Assembly: GCA_009773205.1 (NCBI GenBank)
Contig: WPAE01000001.1
Location: 32,775 to 96,774 of the forward strand
Length of the DNA: 64,000 nt
From: Ignavibacteria bacterium
Lineage (GTDB): Bacteria; Bacteroidota; Ignavibacteria; Ignavibacteriales; Melioribacteraceae
Direction: 5' to 3'
How positions within the stretch are numbered: the stretch's first letter is position 1; every line of letters starts with the position of its first letter. The position numbers were made by a program, and so were the translations under genes. Below, in pieces: positions 16,214-24,905 of this stretch. The notes beneath the pieces were generated by a model. That model was not told where the DNA came from and searched no databases. It was given only the letters and a program-made list of their open reading frames with translations.

Positions 16214-19200
16214 ATGAATAATAAGAAACCCGATATGAATTACTTTCTTAAACTCCCACAATGTCTGTTTCCAAAATTTCCTAAATATGAATTTCACATT
16301 TCTGCTTTTGTAAGGCGCAAGTATGAGTTTGCTGATGAACTCTTTTCTCTAAATGGAAATGTAGTTTTTGCAAACTTTGCTTCAGTGCGCGCTTTTGTTC
16401 AGAAACTAAATTCTAAAAGAACATACGAAGAACAAGTTGGCGCTGGAATGGTAAATGCTGCCGGTCTTTTAGATGAAATTTATCACTACGTTTTTAGATT
16501 GTATGAAGTGCAGATAAACCCCGGTGTGTTTGCTAAAGCTCTTGCTAACCTAAAACAAACAATTGGCGAAGAGGATACTAACAAGATACTTCTCGAATTC
16601 GTAAATTTATTTCCACCATCGGTAGTCTATAAAGAAAAGCAGTCTCCGAAAGATTACTTAAAAACTTTTTCAGAAGAGCGTTCTAACAGTGAAGTAACAC
16701 TCGAAGAATTGATTCTTCTTTTCTTTGCTAATTTCAATCCGGCTAACAAAAAGCTTCTTGAGCTATTCGACCAAAACTATTTTGAAAACAAGGAACTCTT
16801 TAGAAGAACAATTTCTATACTGGATCAATTTTTCCAGAAGGAGAAAAAATTCGGTCCCGATAATGAAGATATGTTTACACTTCTTAAAGCGCCAATTCTT
16901 AGAAATCCAGAAAATATAGAAGCGCAGATTGAATACATAAATGAAAAGTGGGGAATACTGTTAGATGAAAAAATTCTTCGTAAAATACTTAGCGGCAAAG
17001 ATTTAATAAAAGAAGATATTAAGTTCGAGAGTTTTGGATTTGGCGGCGGCGCGCCAACTGCTGCCCCTGTTTACAAAGCCGGAGAGGCATCCGAACAGTT
17101 TACGCTTGGTAAATCCGGCTATAAATATGCTTTAGATTCGTGGAAGGATTTTATTGAGCCGGAAAATTTTACCCAAGATATTGATTGGATGCCGCGTGTA
17201 GTTCTTTTGGCTAAAAACTCTTATGTATGGTTAGATCAATTATCTAAAAAATATAACCGCACAATTAAAACACTTAATCAAGTGCCAGATGAAGAATTAG
17301 ACCAGCTTGCTCTTTGGGGATTTAACGGATTATGGCTAATAGGAATTTGGGAACGCAGCAGCGCATCAAAAAAGATTAAACACAAAATGGGCAATATAGA
17401 TGCAGTTGCTTCGGCATACTCACTTTATGATTATCAAGTAGCTTACGATCTTGGCGGCGATTTTGCATATAATAATTTGAATGAACGAGCGCGCACAAGA
17501 GGAATTCGTCTTGCAAGTGATATGGTGCCAAATCATACAGGAATATTTTCTAAATGGATAACTGAAAATCCAAATTATTTTATTCAATCTGATTTTCCTC
17601 CTTTCCCTAATTATACTTTTCATGGTCCAGATCTTTCTGATGATCCAAATTTCCAAATAAGAATTGAAGATGGCTACTGGCGCAGGAGCGATGCGGCTGT
17701 TGTTTTTCAAAGAATAAATAACAACAGTGGAGAGATAAAATATATTTATCATGGAAATGACGGAACAAATATGCCGTGGAACGATACTGCTCAACTTAAC
17801 ATGTTAAGTAAAGAAGTACGTGAAGCGGTAATTCAAAAAATATTTGATGTAGCCCGTAAGTTTTCTATTATCCGTTTTGATGCTGCTATGACTTTAACAA
17901 AGCGTCACTTTTCGCGTCTCTGGTATCCTGAACCCGGTAAAGGTGGAGATATTCCTTCCCGTTCAGATTTTGCATTAACTAACGAAGAATTCGATCAGCA
18001 ATTTCCTGCAGAATTTTGGCGCGAAGTTGTTGATAGAATTAATGCCAATATGCCTGAAACACTTTTGCTTGCAGAAGCATTTTGGCTCTTAGAAGGTTAC
18101 TTTGTACGCTCTCTTGGAATGCACCGCGTTTATAACTCCGCATTTATGAACATGATGATGAAGGAAGAGAATGAAAAGTACCGCGATGCAATTTCTAACA
18201 CGCTGGAGTTTGAACCGGAAATATTGAAGCGCTATGTTAATTTTATGAGTAACCCAGATGAAGAAACTGCAATTAAACAATTTGGCAGCGATGATAAATA
18301 TTTTGGTGTTTGTACTGTGCTTGTAACACTGCCTGGTCTCCCGATGTTTGGACATGGACAGATTGAAGGCTACACAGAAAAATATGGAATGGAGTATCAA
18401 CGAGCATATTACCACGAAACTCCAAACCAGTGGATGATCGAAAGGCACGAGAGAGAAATTTTTCCACTGATGAAGAAACGCTACCTCTTTAGTCAAGTAT
18501 CTAATTTTTGGCTTTTCGATTTCATAAATGGTTATGCAAATATTGACGAAAACGTTTTTGCTTATACAAATATGGAATATGGAGAGAGAGCAATTGTTTT
18601 TTACAATAATAAGTTTCAAGAAACAAGCGGTACAATTTTTCACTCTTCTCCAAAATTAGTAAGTTTTAACGACGGCTCGAAGAAAACAGTTTCTAAAACT
18701 TTAGCCGAAGTTATTAAAATTAACGGCGCTGAAAAGTATTTCTACATTTTCAGAGAGCAGATTAGCAGTTTAGAGTTTATTCGTTCGGGTAAAGATATTG
18801 TTAATAACGGTTTTGGTGTTTCGCTCGGCGCTTTCAAATACAAAGTTTATGTTGATTTCAAAGAGATAATTGATATTAACGGCGATTATGAAAAGCTCTC
18901 TGCAAAGCTAAATGGTTCGGGCGTTGCAAGCATAAGCCATGCTCTAATTGGAATGAAGCTAGAACCGGTGCATAATTCTTTTGAAACAATTTTTAACAAA
19001 GTTACTATGGAAAACTTTGTTGAAGCAATAATGATTGATCATAATGATAAAGACAAAGAAAACATTGTAGTTCAGTTTCTAGAAGATGAATACCAAAAAT
19101 TTCTTAATGTTACTAAAAAGCATTTCGATCTAAATTATGAAACAAAGCCAATAATAAAAGACTTTGAAGATGAAATAATTTCTCTTAGTATTCTAAATAA

Positions 19201-19855
19201 CCTTCTCGAAGAAGAATTTGTTGCTACTAAATCACCAAAATATAATGTTTTGCATAAATCGTTTGTCGTCTCAGGTGAAATGAATTACCGTGAAAACTCA
19301 CTGCTTTTTTTAATTTGGCTTACATTGAATAATCTTTCCAAATTATTACCAGAATATGGCGAGCTGTCACGAAGTACTTTTTTAGATAAGATGCACATGG
19401 AAATTCCGGTAAGCAGAACATTGCGCCGCTTAGGTAGAGGTGAAACGGAAATTTATAATGAGATAATGCTGCTTGGCATTCTGTTGGAATTCGATTCGCT
19501 TTTGTTCGAAAAGAATACTGGGCGATCCGATCATTCTTTAGCACACGATTCTACAAAATGCAATTTGGAAATTGTTCTAAACAATGAAAGAGTTAAACAG
19601 TACTTGGGCGTAAATGAATTTGAAGGAATTGTTTATTACAGTAAAGAAAAATTTGATGAATTAATCAACTGGATGTTTTCTATCACGTTATTGGAAAAAG
19701 TTAAATCTTTGAGTAATACAAATCTTTTGGAAGCTGTTCTACTATTATCTGAAGCATGCAAAGAATTAAAGCAAGCGGCTTTACAATCCGGTTACAAGCT
19801 TGAAACTTTAGTGCAACTTTGTAAAGAAAGTGCTGATAATCCAAAAACTAATTAG
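16214..19855 (+). CDS. Very large GH13-family alpha-amylase-like protein
   Basis: A 1213-aa protein with a central GH13 alpha-amylase barrel. The catalytic core is visible: LASDMVPNHTG (region II), nucleophile Asp556 in IIRFDAA, acid/base Glu621 in LLLAEAF, and third Asp682. The usual NHD is NPD here, so the His before the third Asp is replaced by Pro. About 290 residues of unassigned helical sequence precede the barrel, and about 400 follow it with no recognised family. There is no signal peptide, so it is cytoplasmic, perhaps acting on storage glucan or maltodextrin. It is much longer than usual amylases. Confidence 0.8.
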   Translation: MNNKKPDMNYFLKLPQCLFPKFPKYEFHISAFVRRKYEFADELFSLNGNVVFANFASVRAFVQKLNSKRTYEEQVGAGMVNAAGLLDEIYHYVFRLYEVQINPGVFAKALANLKQTIGEEDTNKILLEFVNLFPPSVVYKEKQSPKDYLKTFSEERSNSEVTLEELILLFFANFNPANKKLLELFDQNYFENKELFRRTISILDQFFQKEKKFGPDNEDMFTLLKAPILRNPENIEAQIEYINEKWGILLDEKILRKILSGKDLIKEDIKFESFGFGGGAPTAAPVYKAGEASEQFTLGKSGYKYALDSWKDFIEPENFTQDIDWMPRVVLLAKNSYVWLDQLSKKYNRTIKTLNQVPDEELDQLALWGFNGLWLIGIWERSSASKKIKHKMGNIDAVASAYSLYDYQVAYDLGGDFAYNNLNERARTRGIRLASDMVPNHTGIFSKWITENPNYFIQSDFPPFPNYTFHGPDLSDDPNFQIRIEDGYWRRSDAAVVFQRINNNSGEIKYIYHGNDGTNMPWNDTAQLNMLSKEVREAVIQKIFDVARKFSIIRFDAAMTLTKRHFSRLWYPEPGKGGDIPSRSDFALTNEEFDQQFPAEFWREVVDRINANMPETLLLAEAFWLLEGYFVRSLGMHRVYNSAFMNMMMKEENEKYRDAISNTLEFEPEILKRYVNFMSNPDEETAIKQFGSDDKYFGVCTVLVTLPGLPMFGHGQIEGYTEKYGMEYQRAYYHETPNQWMIERHEREIFPLMKKRYLFSQVSNFWLFDFINGYANIDENVFAYTNMEYGERAIVFYNNKFQETSGTIFHSSPKLVSFNDGSKKTVSKTLAEVIKINGAEKYFYIFREQISSLEFIRSGKDIVNNGFGVSLGAFKYKVYVDFKEIIDINGDYEKLSAKLNGSGVASISHALIGMKLEPVHNSFETIFNKVTMENFVEAIMIDHNDKDKENIVVQFLEDEYQKFLNVTKKHFDLNYETKPIIKDFEDEIISLSILNNLLEEEFVATKSPKYNVLHKSFVVSGEMNYRENSLLFLIWLTLNNLSKLLPEYGELSRSTFLDKMHMEIPVSRTLRRLGRGETEIYNEIMLLGILLEFDSLLFEKNTGRSDHSLAHDSTKCNLEIVLNNERVKQYLGVNEFEGIVYYSKEKFDELINWMFSITLLEKVKSLSNTNLLEAVLLLSEACKELKQAALQSGYKLETLVQLCKESADNPKTN

Positions 19856-19959
19856 TAGATACATCTGAAAAATTAAGTTGCAATACGCTGTGTGTCAGAC
19901 CTGCTTGCAGCAGGCAAGCTGAGACGGGAGGCAGGAAGTCTGGCTTTTTAGAGGATTTC

Positions 19960-20009
19960 GTCATGGTTCGGCAAACCCTGTCATGAGCTTGCCGAATGAT
20001 CACCATGAC
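19960..20009 (+). repeat. 50-bp palindromic dispersed repeat, copy 3
   Basis: Almost identical to 24-73 and in the same orientation. Just upstream (19891-19944) is another palindrome with CAGAC/GTCTG ends enclosing CTGCTTGCAGCAG. The region 19856-20030 is therefore repeat sequence, and translation should start after it, at 20031. Confidence 0.85.
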
Positions 20010-20030
20010 TCTGTAATAATTTTTCAAATT

Positions 20031-20573
20031 ATGGATACTACAAAAGTTATAATTGAAAATTTACAACATAACCCTTGGTTCAAAGAGTATATTCCTATAA
20101 TTATAGCAATTATAGCATTAGTAACTTCTATTACTTCGCTTTGTTGGACAAGAATTCAATATGAAAGAAGTAGCCGCCCATTTGTCTGGGCTTCAAATTA
20201 TGGTGTAGTCGATCATTCAAAAAATACCATGATTCCAATTCCTTGGCGGGTTGCTTTCCGCGTAAAGAATTTTCCTGCTAAAATCATAAAATTGTCAGTT
20301 ATTGTTAAAAATGAGTCAAATGAATTAATCAATTGCCAGCAACAAAATTTTACAAGATTTCCTGATGAAACCTCCGAGTGGACTTTTGATATTGGCAAAG
20401 ATGATTTTGATAAATTAATGAATCTCTCCAATGAAGAAAAAGTAAAGTTGGTTAGAATTGTCTCATTCAATTATTCATCTATTGATGGTGGTAAAATTTA
20501 TCGGTTTTTACTGAAACAAAATTTTAATCCTATTGAAAATCAATGGAAAGATATTTATGAAGAAGCAAATTGA
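20031..20573 (+). CDS. Hypothetical membrane-anchored protein
   Basis: An unrecognised 180-aa protein. The ATG at 20031 is chosen because the frame upstream is repeat sequence. Residues 18-36 (EYIPIIIAIIALVTSITSLCW) form one transmembrane helix near the N-terminus, followed by a soluble domain of mixed beta character (RPFVWASNYGVVDHSKN). A partner or role cannot be inferred. Confidence 0.6.
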   Translation: MDTTKVIIENLQHNPWFKEYIPIIIAIIALVTSITSLCWTRIQYERSSRPFVWASNYGVVDHSKNTMIPIPWRVAFRVKNFPAKIIKLSVIVKNESNELINCQQQNFTRFPDETSEWTFDIGKDDFDKLMNLSNEEKVKLVRIVSFNYSSIDGGKIYRFLLKQNFNPIENQWKDIYEEAN

Positions 20574-20903
20574 TAAAATATTTGCACATAATAATTTAAT
20601 AATTTCATAAAACGAGTATAAACTGCAACTCAAAACTGACTGTTGTAGTAGGTAGTAATATTTGCAGTTTGGGTTTGAGTGTTTTTGGGAAGTAAGAAGT
20701 TTCTAAATAACATAACCATTAAAACGAAACATTGGCAGCGTAAACCGTGCGGCAGCGGTTTAGTTGCAACGATGTTACCTTACGCAGCATGTCATTCTGA
20801 ATCCGCTTTAACGGATGAAGAATCTAAATCTCGAGCAAAAAAGTAGTTTTTAGATTCTCCGCTTCTCAGTATGATAAAGATTTTTTGTTGTTAAGATGCC
20901 CTT
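20574..20903. other. Repeat-bearing intergenic gap
   Basis: No gene. Positions 20790-20875 contain an imperfect palindrome of the widespread GTCATTCTGA...GAATCT / AGATTCT...TCAGTATGA type. Positions 20733-20765 hold a CGTAAACCG/CGGTTTAG inverted pair around TGCGGCAG. It lies between convergent 20573 and tadA and may help terminate both. Confidence 0.5.
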
Positions 20904-21371
20904 CTAATTGAAATTCCTTTTGGCTTTGAAAAAGTTTTCTAACAAAGATTTTGATTCTTCGGAATAGATGCCAGAATAAACTTCTGGCTTGCGATTGTAT
21001 TTACCGGAATTTATAATATCGAATAGAGAGCCGCAGGCTCCAAATTTTGGTTCAAACGAACCAAAGTAAATTCGCTTAACTCTAGAAAGTAAAATAGCGC
21101 CGGCGCACATAACGCAAGGTTCAACGGTTACATAAAGATCGCATGTATCAAGAAATTTCGAACCGAGATAGTTTGCAGCAGAAGTTATTGCTATCATCTC
21201 TGCGTGCGCGGTAGCATCTTTAAGAGTTTCAGTTTGATTAAAACCTCTTCCTATAATTTTATTATTGTGTACGATTACAGCGCCAATTGGAACTTCATCC
21301 TTGCTTAAAGCCTTTTCGGCTTCTTGTAAAGCCGAATACATATATTTATAAACATCTTTGCTGAATAACAT
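20904..21371 (-). CDS. tadA: tRNA(Arg) adenosine-34 deaminase
   Basis: TadA converts the wobble A34 of tRNA-Arg(ACG) to inosine. The 155-aa protein has the zinc deaminase motifs HAEM (with the catalytic Glu) and PCVMCAGAI, followed by VKRIYFGSFEPKFGACGSL typical of TadA. It is transcribed away from the tRNA-Arg(ACG) gene at 21600-21673, 229 bp upstream, so enzyme and substrate genes are neighbours. Confidence 0.93.
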   Translation of the reverse strand: MLFSKDVYKYMYSALQEAEKALSKDEVPIGAVIVHNNKIIGRGFNQTETLKDATAHAEMIAITSAANYLGSKFLDTCDLYVTVEPCVMCAGAILLSRVKRIYFGSFEPKFGACGSLFDIINSGKYNRKPEVYSGIYSEESKSLLENFFKAKRNFN

Positions 21372-21485
21372 ATTGCCTCAAAAGATTCTGATAAACATAA
21401 TTTAAAACGTGCAAGAAATGAAAATCCCTTTTTAGTTTTTTTGAAAATTTATAAATGGAGTAGTATATTTCGGCGCAAAATAATT

Positions 21486-21569
21486 GCACCCGTAGCCGGC
21501 CTTAGGTCGGTAAACTCAATTGGATAGAGCATTTGACGGAGTTTATCCCGCACTAGCGGGAGATCAGAA
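21486..21569 (+). pseudogene. Broken tRNA-Arg copy split by two palindromic inserts
   Basis: This is the 5' half of the downstream tRNA: GCACCCGTAG (21486-21495), then CTCAATTGGATAGAG onward (21515-21537), then GATCAGAA (21562-21569). A 19-bp insert (21496-21514) with CCGGCC/GGTCGG pairing breaks the D-stem. A 24-bp insert (21538-21561) with TCCCGC/GCGGGA pairing breaks the anticodon loop. The 3' half is missing. The inserts also carry TAAACTC and GAGTTTA, which pair with each other. Confidence 0.75.
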
Positions 21570-21599
21570 AAGATTTAGAAAGAGTTCTTAAAATATTAT

Positions 21600-21673
21600 G
21601 CACCCGTAGCTCAATTGGATAGAGCATTTGACTACGGATCAGAAGGTTTGGGGTTCGAATCCCTACGGGTGTA
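21600..21673 (+). tRNA. tRNA-Arg(ACG)
   Basis: A full cloverleaf is present: acceptor GCACCCG/CGGGTGT, D-arm GCTCAATTGGATAGAGC, anticodon stem TTTGA/TCAGA with loop CTACGGA (anticodon ACG), T-arm TGGGG-TTCGAAT-CCCTA, and discriminator A. The first acceptor pair is G-U. A34 is the substrate of the adjacent TadA. CCA is not encoded. Confidence 0.93.
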
Positions 21674-21681
21674 CTTAGAAA

Positions 21682-21715
21682 AGCTCGATTACTTATTGTA
21701 TTCGGGCTTTTTTTT
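21682..21715 (+). terminator. Rho-independent terminator after tRNA-Arg
   Basis: Stem AGCTCGA (21682-21688) with TCGGGCT (21702-21708), one G-U pair, followed by a run of T residues. It lies 9 bp after the tRNA end. Confidence 0.8.
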
Positions 21716-21721
21716 ATTTAA

Positions 21722-21787
21722 TACACCCGTAGGAATCCTTATGATCTTTCAAAAAAATGTATGGAGTTGTATGGACTTTTGTATGGA
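21722..21787 (+). other. Candidate attachment region: inverted tRNA 3' end plus three GTATGGA repeats
   Basis: Positions 21722-21738 are an inverted copy of the tRNA 3' end, with the last 12 nt (CCTACGGGTGTA) exact. GTATGGA then occurs at 21759-21765, 21769-21775 and 21781-21787. Clustered short direct repeats beside a tRNA 3' end are what arm-type integrase sites look like. No second att copy was found at the far end. Confidence 0.4.
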
Positions 21788-21955
21788 CTCCACAACACAA
21801 CACGGCATTATTTTATGAACAAGAAAAAAGAAAGCTCTGGAATTCCATACCTAAAACTTTTTTGATGTTCAAGAACAATTATAAACTGTTTATGGTTTTG
21901 AGCTTTTTGCGTTTTTAATATAGTGAATTAGTTAAAAAAGGTAAACAATCGGAAT

Positions 21956-22360
21956 CTATGCAGCTTCCGATTTTGCGATTACTTCCGTTTGTGAAATATC
22001 AAAAACAGTTGCAGTAAAAAAGTGAACATCTTCCTCATCAGAAATCATTTGTAAATTTTCTTCTTGTTTGGCTTTAGATGGAACAAAGATTAAAAAGCCG
22101 TGTTCACCTTTGCGAACAATTCTTCCGGCTTTCTTCCATTGTTGAAACCCGCCAACAATTGAAAAGTTTATTTCTGATTGAGCAACCAAAAAGCATTGAT
22201 TGTGAGGTGTTAATAAGTGCCCTTCAACTGTAACGATGCCAAATTTATCTGCTACAGCTTGACGTTGTTCTTCTGTCATTTCAGAAAGAGTTTTACGAAT
22301 ACGAATTATTTTTTCTTTTTTCTCTTGTCTGAATTGTTGTTTTTGTTCTAGTGATAACAT
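21956..22360 (-). CDS. ArdC-like N-terminal (ssDNA-binding) domain protein
   Basis: A 134-aa protein. Residues 55-125 match the ArdC N-terminal fold pattern: FQQWKKAGRIVRKGEHGFLI, then FFTATVFDISQTE. ArdC-type proteins protect incoming single-stranded DNA and are carried by plasmids and integrative elements. Here the C-terminal metalloprotease half of ArdC is absent, and a charged coiled segment (KQQFRQEKKEKIIRIRKTL) replaces the usual start. The start has a good ribosome site (AAAGGAG). Probably transcribed with the 88-aa gene upstream. Confidence 0.7.
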   Translation of the reverse strand: MLSLEQKQQFRQEKKEKIIRIRKTLSEMTEEQRQAVADKFGIVTVEGHLLTPHNQCFLVAQSEINFSIVGGFQQWKKAGRIVRKGEHGFLIFVPSKAKQEENLQMISDEEDVHFFTATVFDISQTEVIAKSEAA

Positions 22361-22372
22361 GGCAAAACTCCT

Positions 22373-22639
22373 TTAAGATTTTTTAAGTGATTTGATAAAA
22401 GCATTTAAGAAAGTGTAAGCGGTTGCAAGTGAAGTGAAGCTGTAAGAATGAAGTGCACCTTTGCCGGTAAATACATTTACACAGAATTTATCTTTTGATT
22501 GAATTAACCGAATAAGAAAACCTTTGTGCCGTTTAGAGTAGTGAACTATTACAGATGCCATAACCCGACCTTTTACGCCGTTAAAAAACATATTTTGCCC
22601 GCTTAGGCGATCTTTTGCGAAATAATGGCTTGTTACCAT
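22373..22639 (-). CDS. Small hypothetical protein of the element
   Basis: 88 aa, basic, no recognised family. It has a predicted beta-rich N-half (VKGRVMASVIVHYSKRHKGFLIRLIQ) and a helical C-terminus. It lies 12 bp upstream of the ArdC-like gene on the same strand. Its ribosome site is weak, and the leader contains the structured element at 22658-22738. Confidence 0.5.
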   Translation of the reverse strand: MVTSHYFAKDRLSGQNMFFNGVKGRVMASVIVHYSKRHKGFLIRLIQSKDKFCVNVFTGKGALHSYSFTSLATAYTFLNAFIKSLKKS

Positions 22640-22657
22640 GTTGGTGTAAGAAAAGAT

Positions 22658-22738
22658 GATAATTCAAGGCAAGGGCGAAATACCGCAACTGAGAATTATC
22701 AACATAAACAAGCGGTATGAGTTTCATATACCCTTGCC
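22658..22738. ncRNA. Intergenic structured element with competing helices
   Basis: Two nested perfect stems: GGCAAGGG 22668-22675 with CCCTTGCC 22731-22738, and ATACCGC 22680-22686 with GCGGTAT 22712-22718. A third pair, GATAATTC 22658-22665 with GAATTATC 22693-22700, crosses them, so the helices are mutually exclusive or form a pseudoknot. It sits just upstream of the start of the minus-strand 88-aa gene. It could be an RNA leader, a DNA recognition site or a transfer origin. Confidence 0.45.
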
Positions 22739-23270
22739 CCGATTGACTTCCAAGATTCGAATAACACTAAGCTTGTTTGCCGGCGGGCAAAATAATGCTT
22801 GTAATAGCTGAACGAAGTGAAGCAAACAATTCAGAAGAGAAGTTTGAAAAGGTTGGAGCGAATGAGAGAATGGAATGAGCGACAACTTTTTGCATTTGAT
22901 CTACGAGCGAATCATTTTGAAGAAAGAAAGGATTTTCTTTTTACAAAGTGTGAGCAAGATAAACGTTCCCGATGAAAAATTCTTTTCTCTTTAAGCAATT
23001 TATGAGTTTGGAAATTGGCGCATCTTTTTGAAACAAAAAGTGTGAGCAAGAGACAAACGAATAATTTGCGTTCATGCTTTATGAGGGAAATATTTTTGAA
23101 TGTCTTTGATGAAAAAGTATTGACCGAAATGAAAGTAGATCTCCGCTTTGTGAGGCGAATGAATGAGCCCGTCGGAAGATGCCGGGCAAGCCGGATCAGA
23201 GCGGTCTTTTTTTAGCGAACAATTTTAAGTGAATCGAAGTGAACGCAAATTTGTGAGCTATCGGTATGTA
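22739..23270. other. Gene-free stretch with degenerate repeats
   Basis: No convincing gene on either strand. The sequence contains recurring words such as GGAATGAGCGA, GTGTGAGCAAGA and GAACGAAGTGAAGC, some also seen at 25085-25185. It may be decayed coding sequence or regulatory DNA of the element. Open frames here are short and composition-poor. Confidence 0.4.
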
Positions 23271-23306
23271 AAAAGAGAAGGGTTACCAGGAATGATAACC
23301 CTTTCT
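23271..23306 (-). terminator. Terminator of the DUF6266-like gene
   Basis: On the minus strand an AGAAAGGGTTA stem pairs with TAACCCTTCT across a 10-nt loop and is followed by TTTTT. It begins about 10 bp after the stop at 23315. Confidence 0.75.
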
Positions 23307-23314
23307 CGAAATGA

Positions 23315-23998
23315 TTAACTGAGTTTGGTGAAAGTTGAGGAGTTTTGAACAACTTTACCCTCAGCGGTTTTTGTTACGACACACACATACAGAATACTGT
23401 GCTGATACTTTGCAGCAGTATTTTTTTGAGTTGCGTTCAGATCGATTTCTAAATCGTATGTCTGAGTGAAGTTATGTGCAGCAACTTCTTTTGAAAGAGC
23501 AATGATCTTGAACGGCTCATCTTCTGCATTCGCAGGATCATAGTAACAGACAATGGCGTTTGCAGAAAGATTAACCTCATCCGCTCCAAATACCGATGCA
23601 GTATTTAGGATCGGGATGGTTGCAGTAATCTTATCCGCTGCAACTGCAGCAACTGCAATCTGCAAAGGAAATCCTTCCGGAGCGATAATGTTTTGCTCGG
23701 TTGGTTTTTCAATTGAAGAATAAGCGAAGTTGCTTTGAAATACTTCATTGAAAACTGAGCTAGCGACATTTCTTACTTTCTTCCAGATTGAAACGAGAGA
23801 AGTTAGCGCAAGAATAGCACTCGCAAATTTTGCAGTGACTGAGAATTTCTGACGAACAGTAAGAACCGCAGGTTCTTGACTAGCATTGAAACTGGATGGA
23901 CGAGCTGCTAATACAGTGCGGCCATCAACTGTTCTCGCGGAAAGGTTGCCAAGCTTTCCGGATAAGTTTCCGATGACATTTCCATTTACGATTGCCAT
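23315..23998 (-). CDS. DUF6266-like protein
   Basis: A 227-aa protein with a very strong ribosome site (AGGAGG, 7 bp before the ATG). The N-terminus (GNLSGKLGNLSARTVDGRTV ... RPSSFNASQEP) follows the pattern of the Bacteroidota DUF6266 family, and the rest is beta-rich with two repeated domains. The family's function is unknown, and members occur on mobile elements. High-expression signals and its own terminator suggest an abundant, perhaps structural, product. The family call is from memory of the pattern. Confidence 0.6.
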   Translation of the reverse strand: MAIVNGNVIGNLSGKLGNLSARTVDGRTVLAARPSSFNASQEPAVLTVRQKFSVTAKFASAILALTSLVSIWKKVRNVASSVFNEVFQSNFAYSSIEKPTEQNIIAPEGFPLQIAVAAVAADKITATIPILNTASVFGADEVNLSANAIVCYYDPANAEDEPFKIIALSKEVAAHNFTQTYDLEIDLNATQKNTAAKYQHSILYVCVVTKTAEGKVVQNSSTFTKLS

Positions 23999-24127
23999 GG
24001 TAAGCCTCCTAAAATTATGATGAATTACAGAGGCAATTTTATGGACTTAGGTTGTGGTGTTCACTGTAATAATGGGAAAGTAAAAGAAAATGAGTTTATG
24101 GGTGTCCTATGGCTTGGATATGGCTTG

Positions 24128-24421
24128 TTACAGGCTTGTTAGGGGCTGGTTTGATGAGGGAAAAGAAACCGGCTTATTTCTTCTTTTCCGGAATAGAATT
24201 GTATTCACAGAATCGTAACACAAATTATATTTCTCTGAGAGAAGAAAGATTGATTCAATCTGATTGTGAGTCTTTCTCAGTTCAAGGTAATCTGATTTGA
24301 TTTGTAAATTCCGAAGGACCAACTCATTGATCAATCCATAGGATTGAAATTCTCTAATAAAAGGATTCGATAAAATCTTGGCAATATTGAATTGAGAATT
24401 ATTCATTACTCCAAATGCCAA
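24128..24421 (-). CDS. Small hypothetical protein overlapping the nuclease
   Basis: 97 aa, starting inside the last 23 bp of the nuclease gene in another frame, which is common for coupled genes. The centre (SIFLLSEKYNLCYDSVNTIL followed by FRKRR) resembles a helix-turn-helix. No family is recognised. The frame on the opposite strand (24109-24300) looks less protein-like. Confidence 0.45.
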   Translation of the reverse strand: MAFGVMNNSQFNIAKILSNPFIREFQSYGLINELVLRNLQIKSDYLELRKTHNQIESIFLLSEKYNLCYDSVNTILFRKRRNKPVSFPSSNQPLTSL

Positions 24422-24905
24422 GTTTCTTTTTTCTTGCTGTGTTTCTGAGATTATAGAATAAACTGTAATAACGTTTTTCTTTTGTGTAATATCTTATTCG
24501 AGCGAATCCATTTTTCAAAAGTTCTGCTTGCACGAATACAGAATCCTTTCCTTTAGAATCTGACAACCAAATGTAAGCTAGTAACCTTCCGAAAATATCT
24601 AATGCTCTTCCATCGAACGTAAGTTTAACAGTTTTGTGCACGACTAATGATTTAGTTTTTTCTGATGCTTCTTTTGCAAATGCTTCTGAAGGTTTATTCT
24701 GTTTAGCAATTTCAGGGCAATCAATACCAATCATTCTTACACGTTGGGAATCAGAAAGAACGAAAGTATCACCATCAATTACACGAGACACAAATACTTT
24801 CTTTGAGAAGTTGTAAGGATAAGAGAAGTTCGGATTTTGACCGAGCAATTGCGTTGGGAGTAAGATCAAGAATATGAGCATGAGCAAGATATTTTTAAAA
24901 CACAT
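24399..24905 (-). CDS. Exported staphylococcal nuclease-type (SNase) protein
   Basis: 168 aa with a signal peptide (NILLMLIFLILLPTQLLGQ). The SNase fold is clear: RVIDGDTFVL, RMIGIDCPE (catalytic Asp/Arg region), GRLLAYIWL and a C-terminal FARIRYYTKE. SNases cut DNA and RNA with calcium. Being exported, it may act on DNA outside the cell or in the periplasm. It heads a minus-strand pair with the 97-aa gene. Confidence 0.85.
   Translation of the reverse strand: MCFKNILLMLIFLILLPTQLLGQNPNFSYPYNFSKKVFVSRVIDGDTFVLSDSQRVRMIGIDCPEIAKQNKPSEAFAKEASEKTKSLVVHKTVKLTFDGRALDIFGRLLAYIWLSDSKGKDSVFVQAELLKNGFARIRYYTKEKRYYSLFYNLRNTARKKKLGIWSNE

Noticed and set aside
19983-20030. Upstream start of the 20031 gene
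   Set aside because: These codons fall in and just after the 50-bp repeat; the ATG at 20031 is the more credible start.
23015-23215. 66-aa open frame
   Set aside because: No ribosome site and no protein-like pattern; it lies in a gene-free degenerate stretch.
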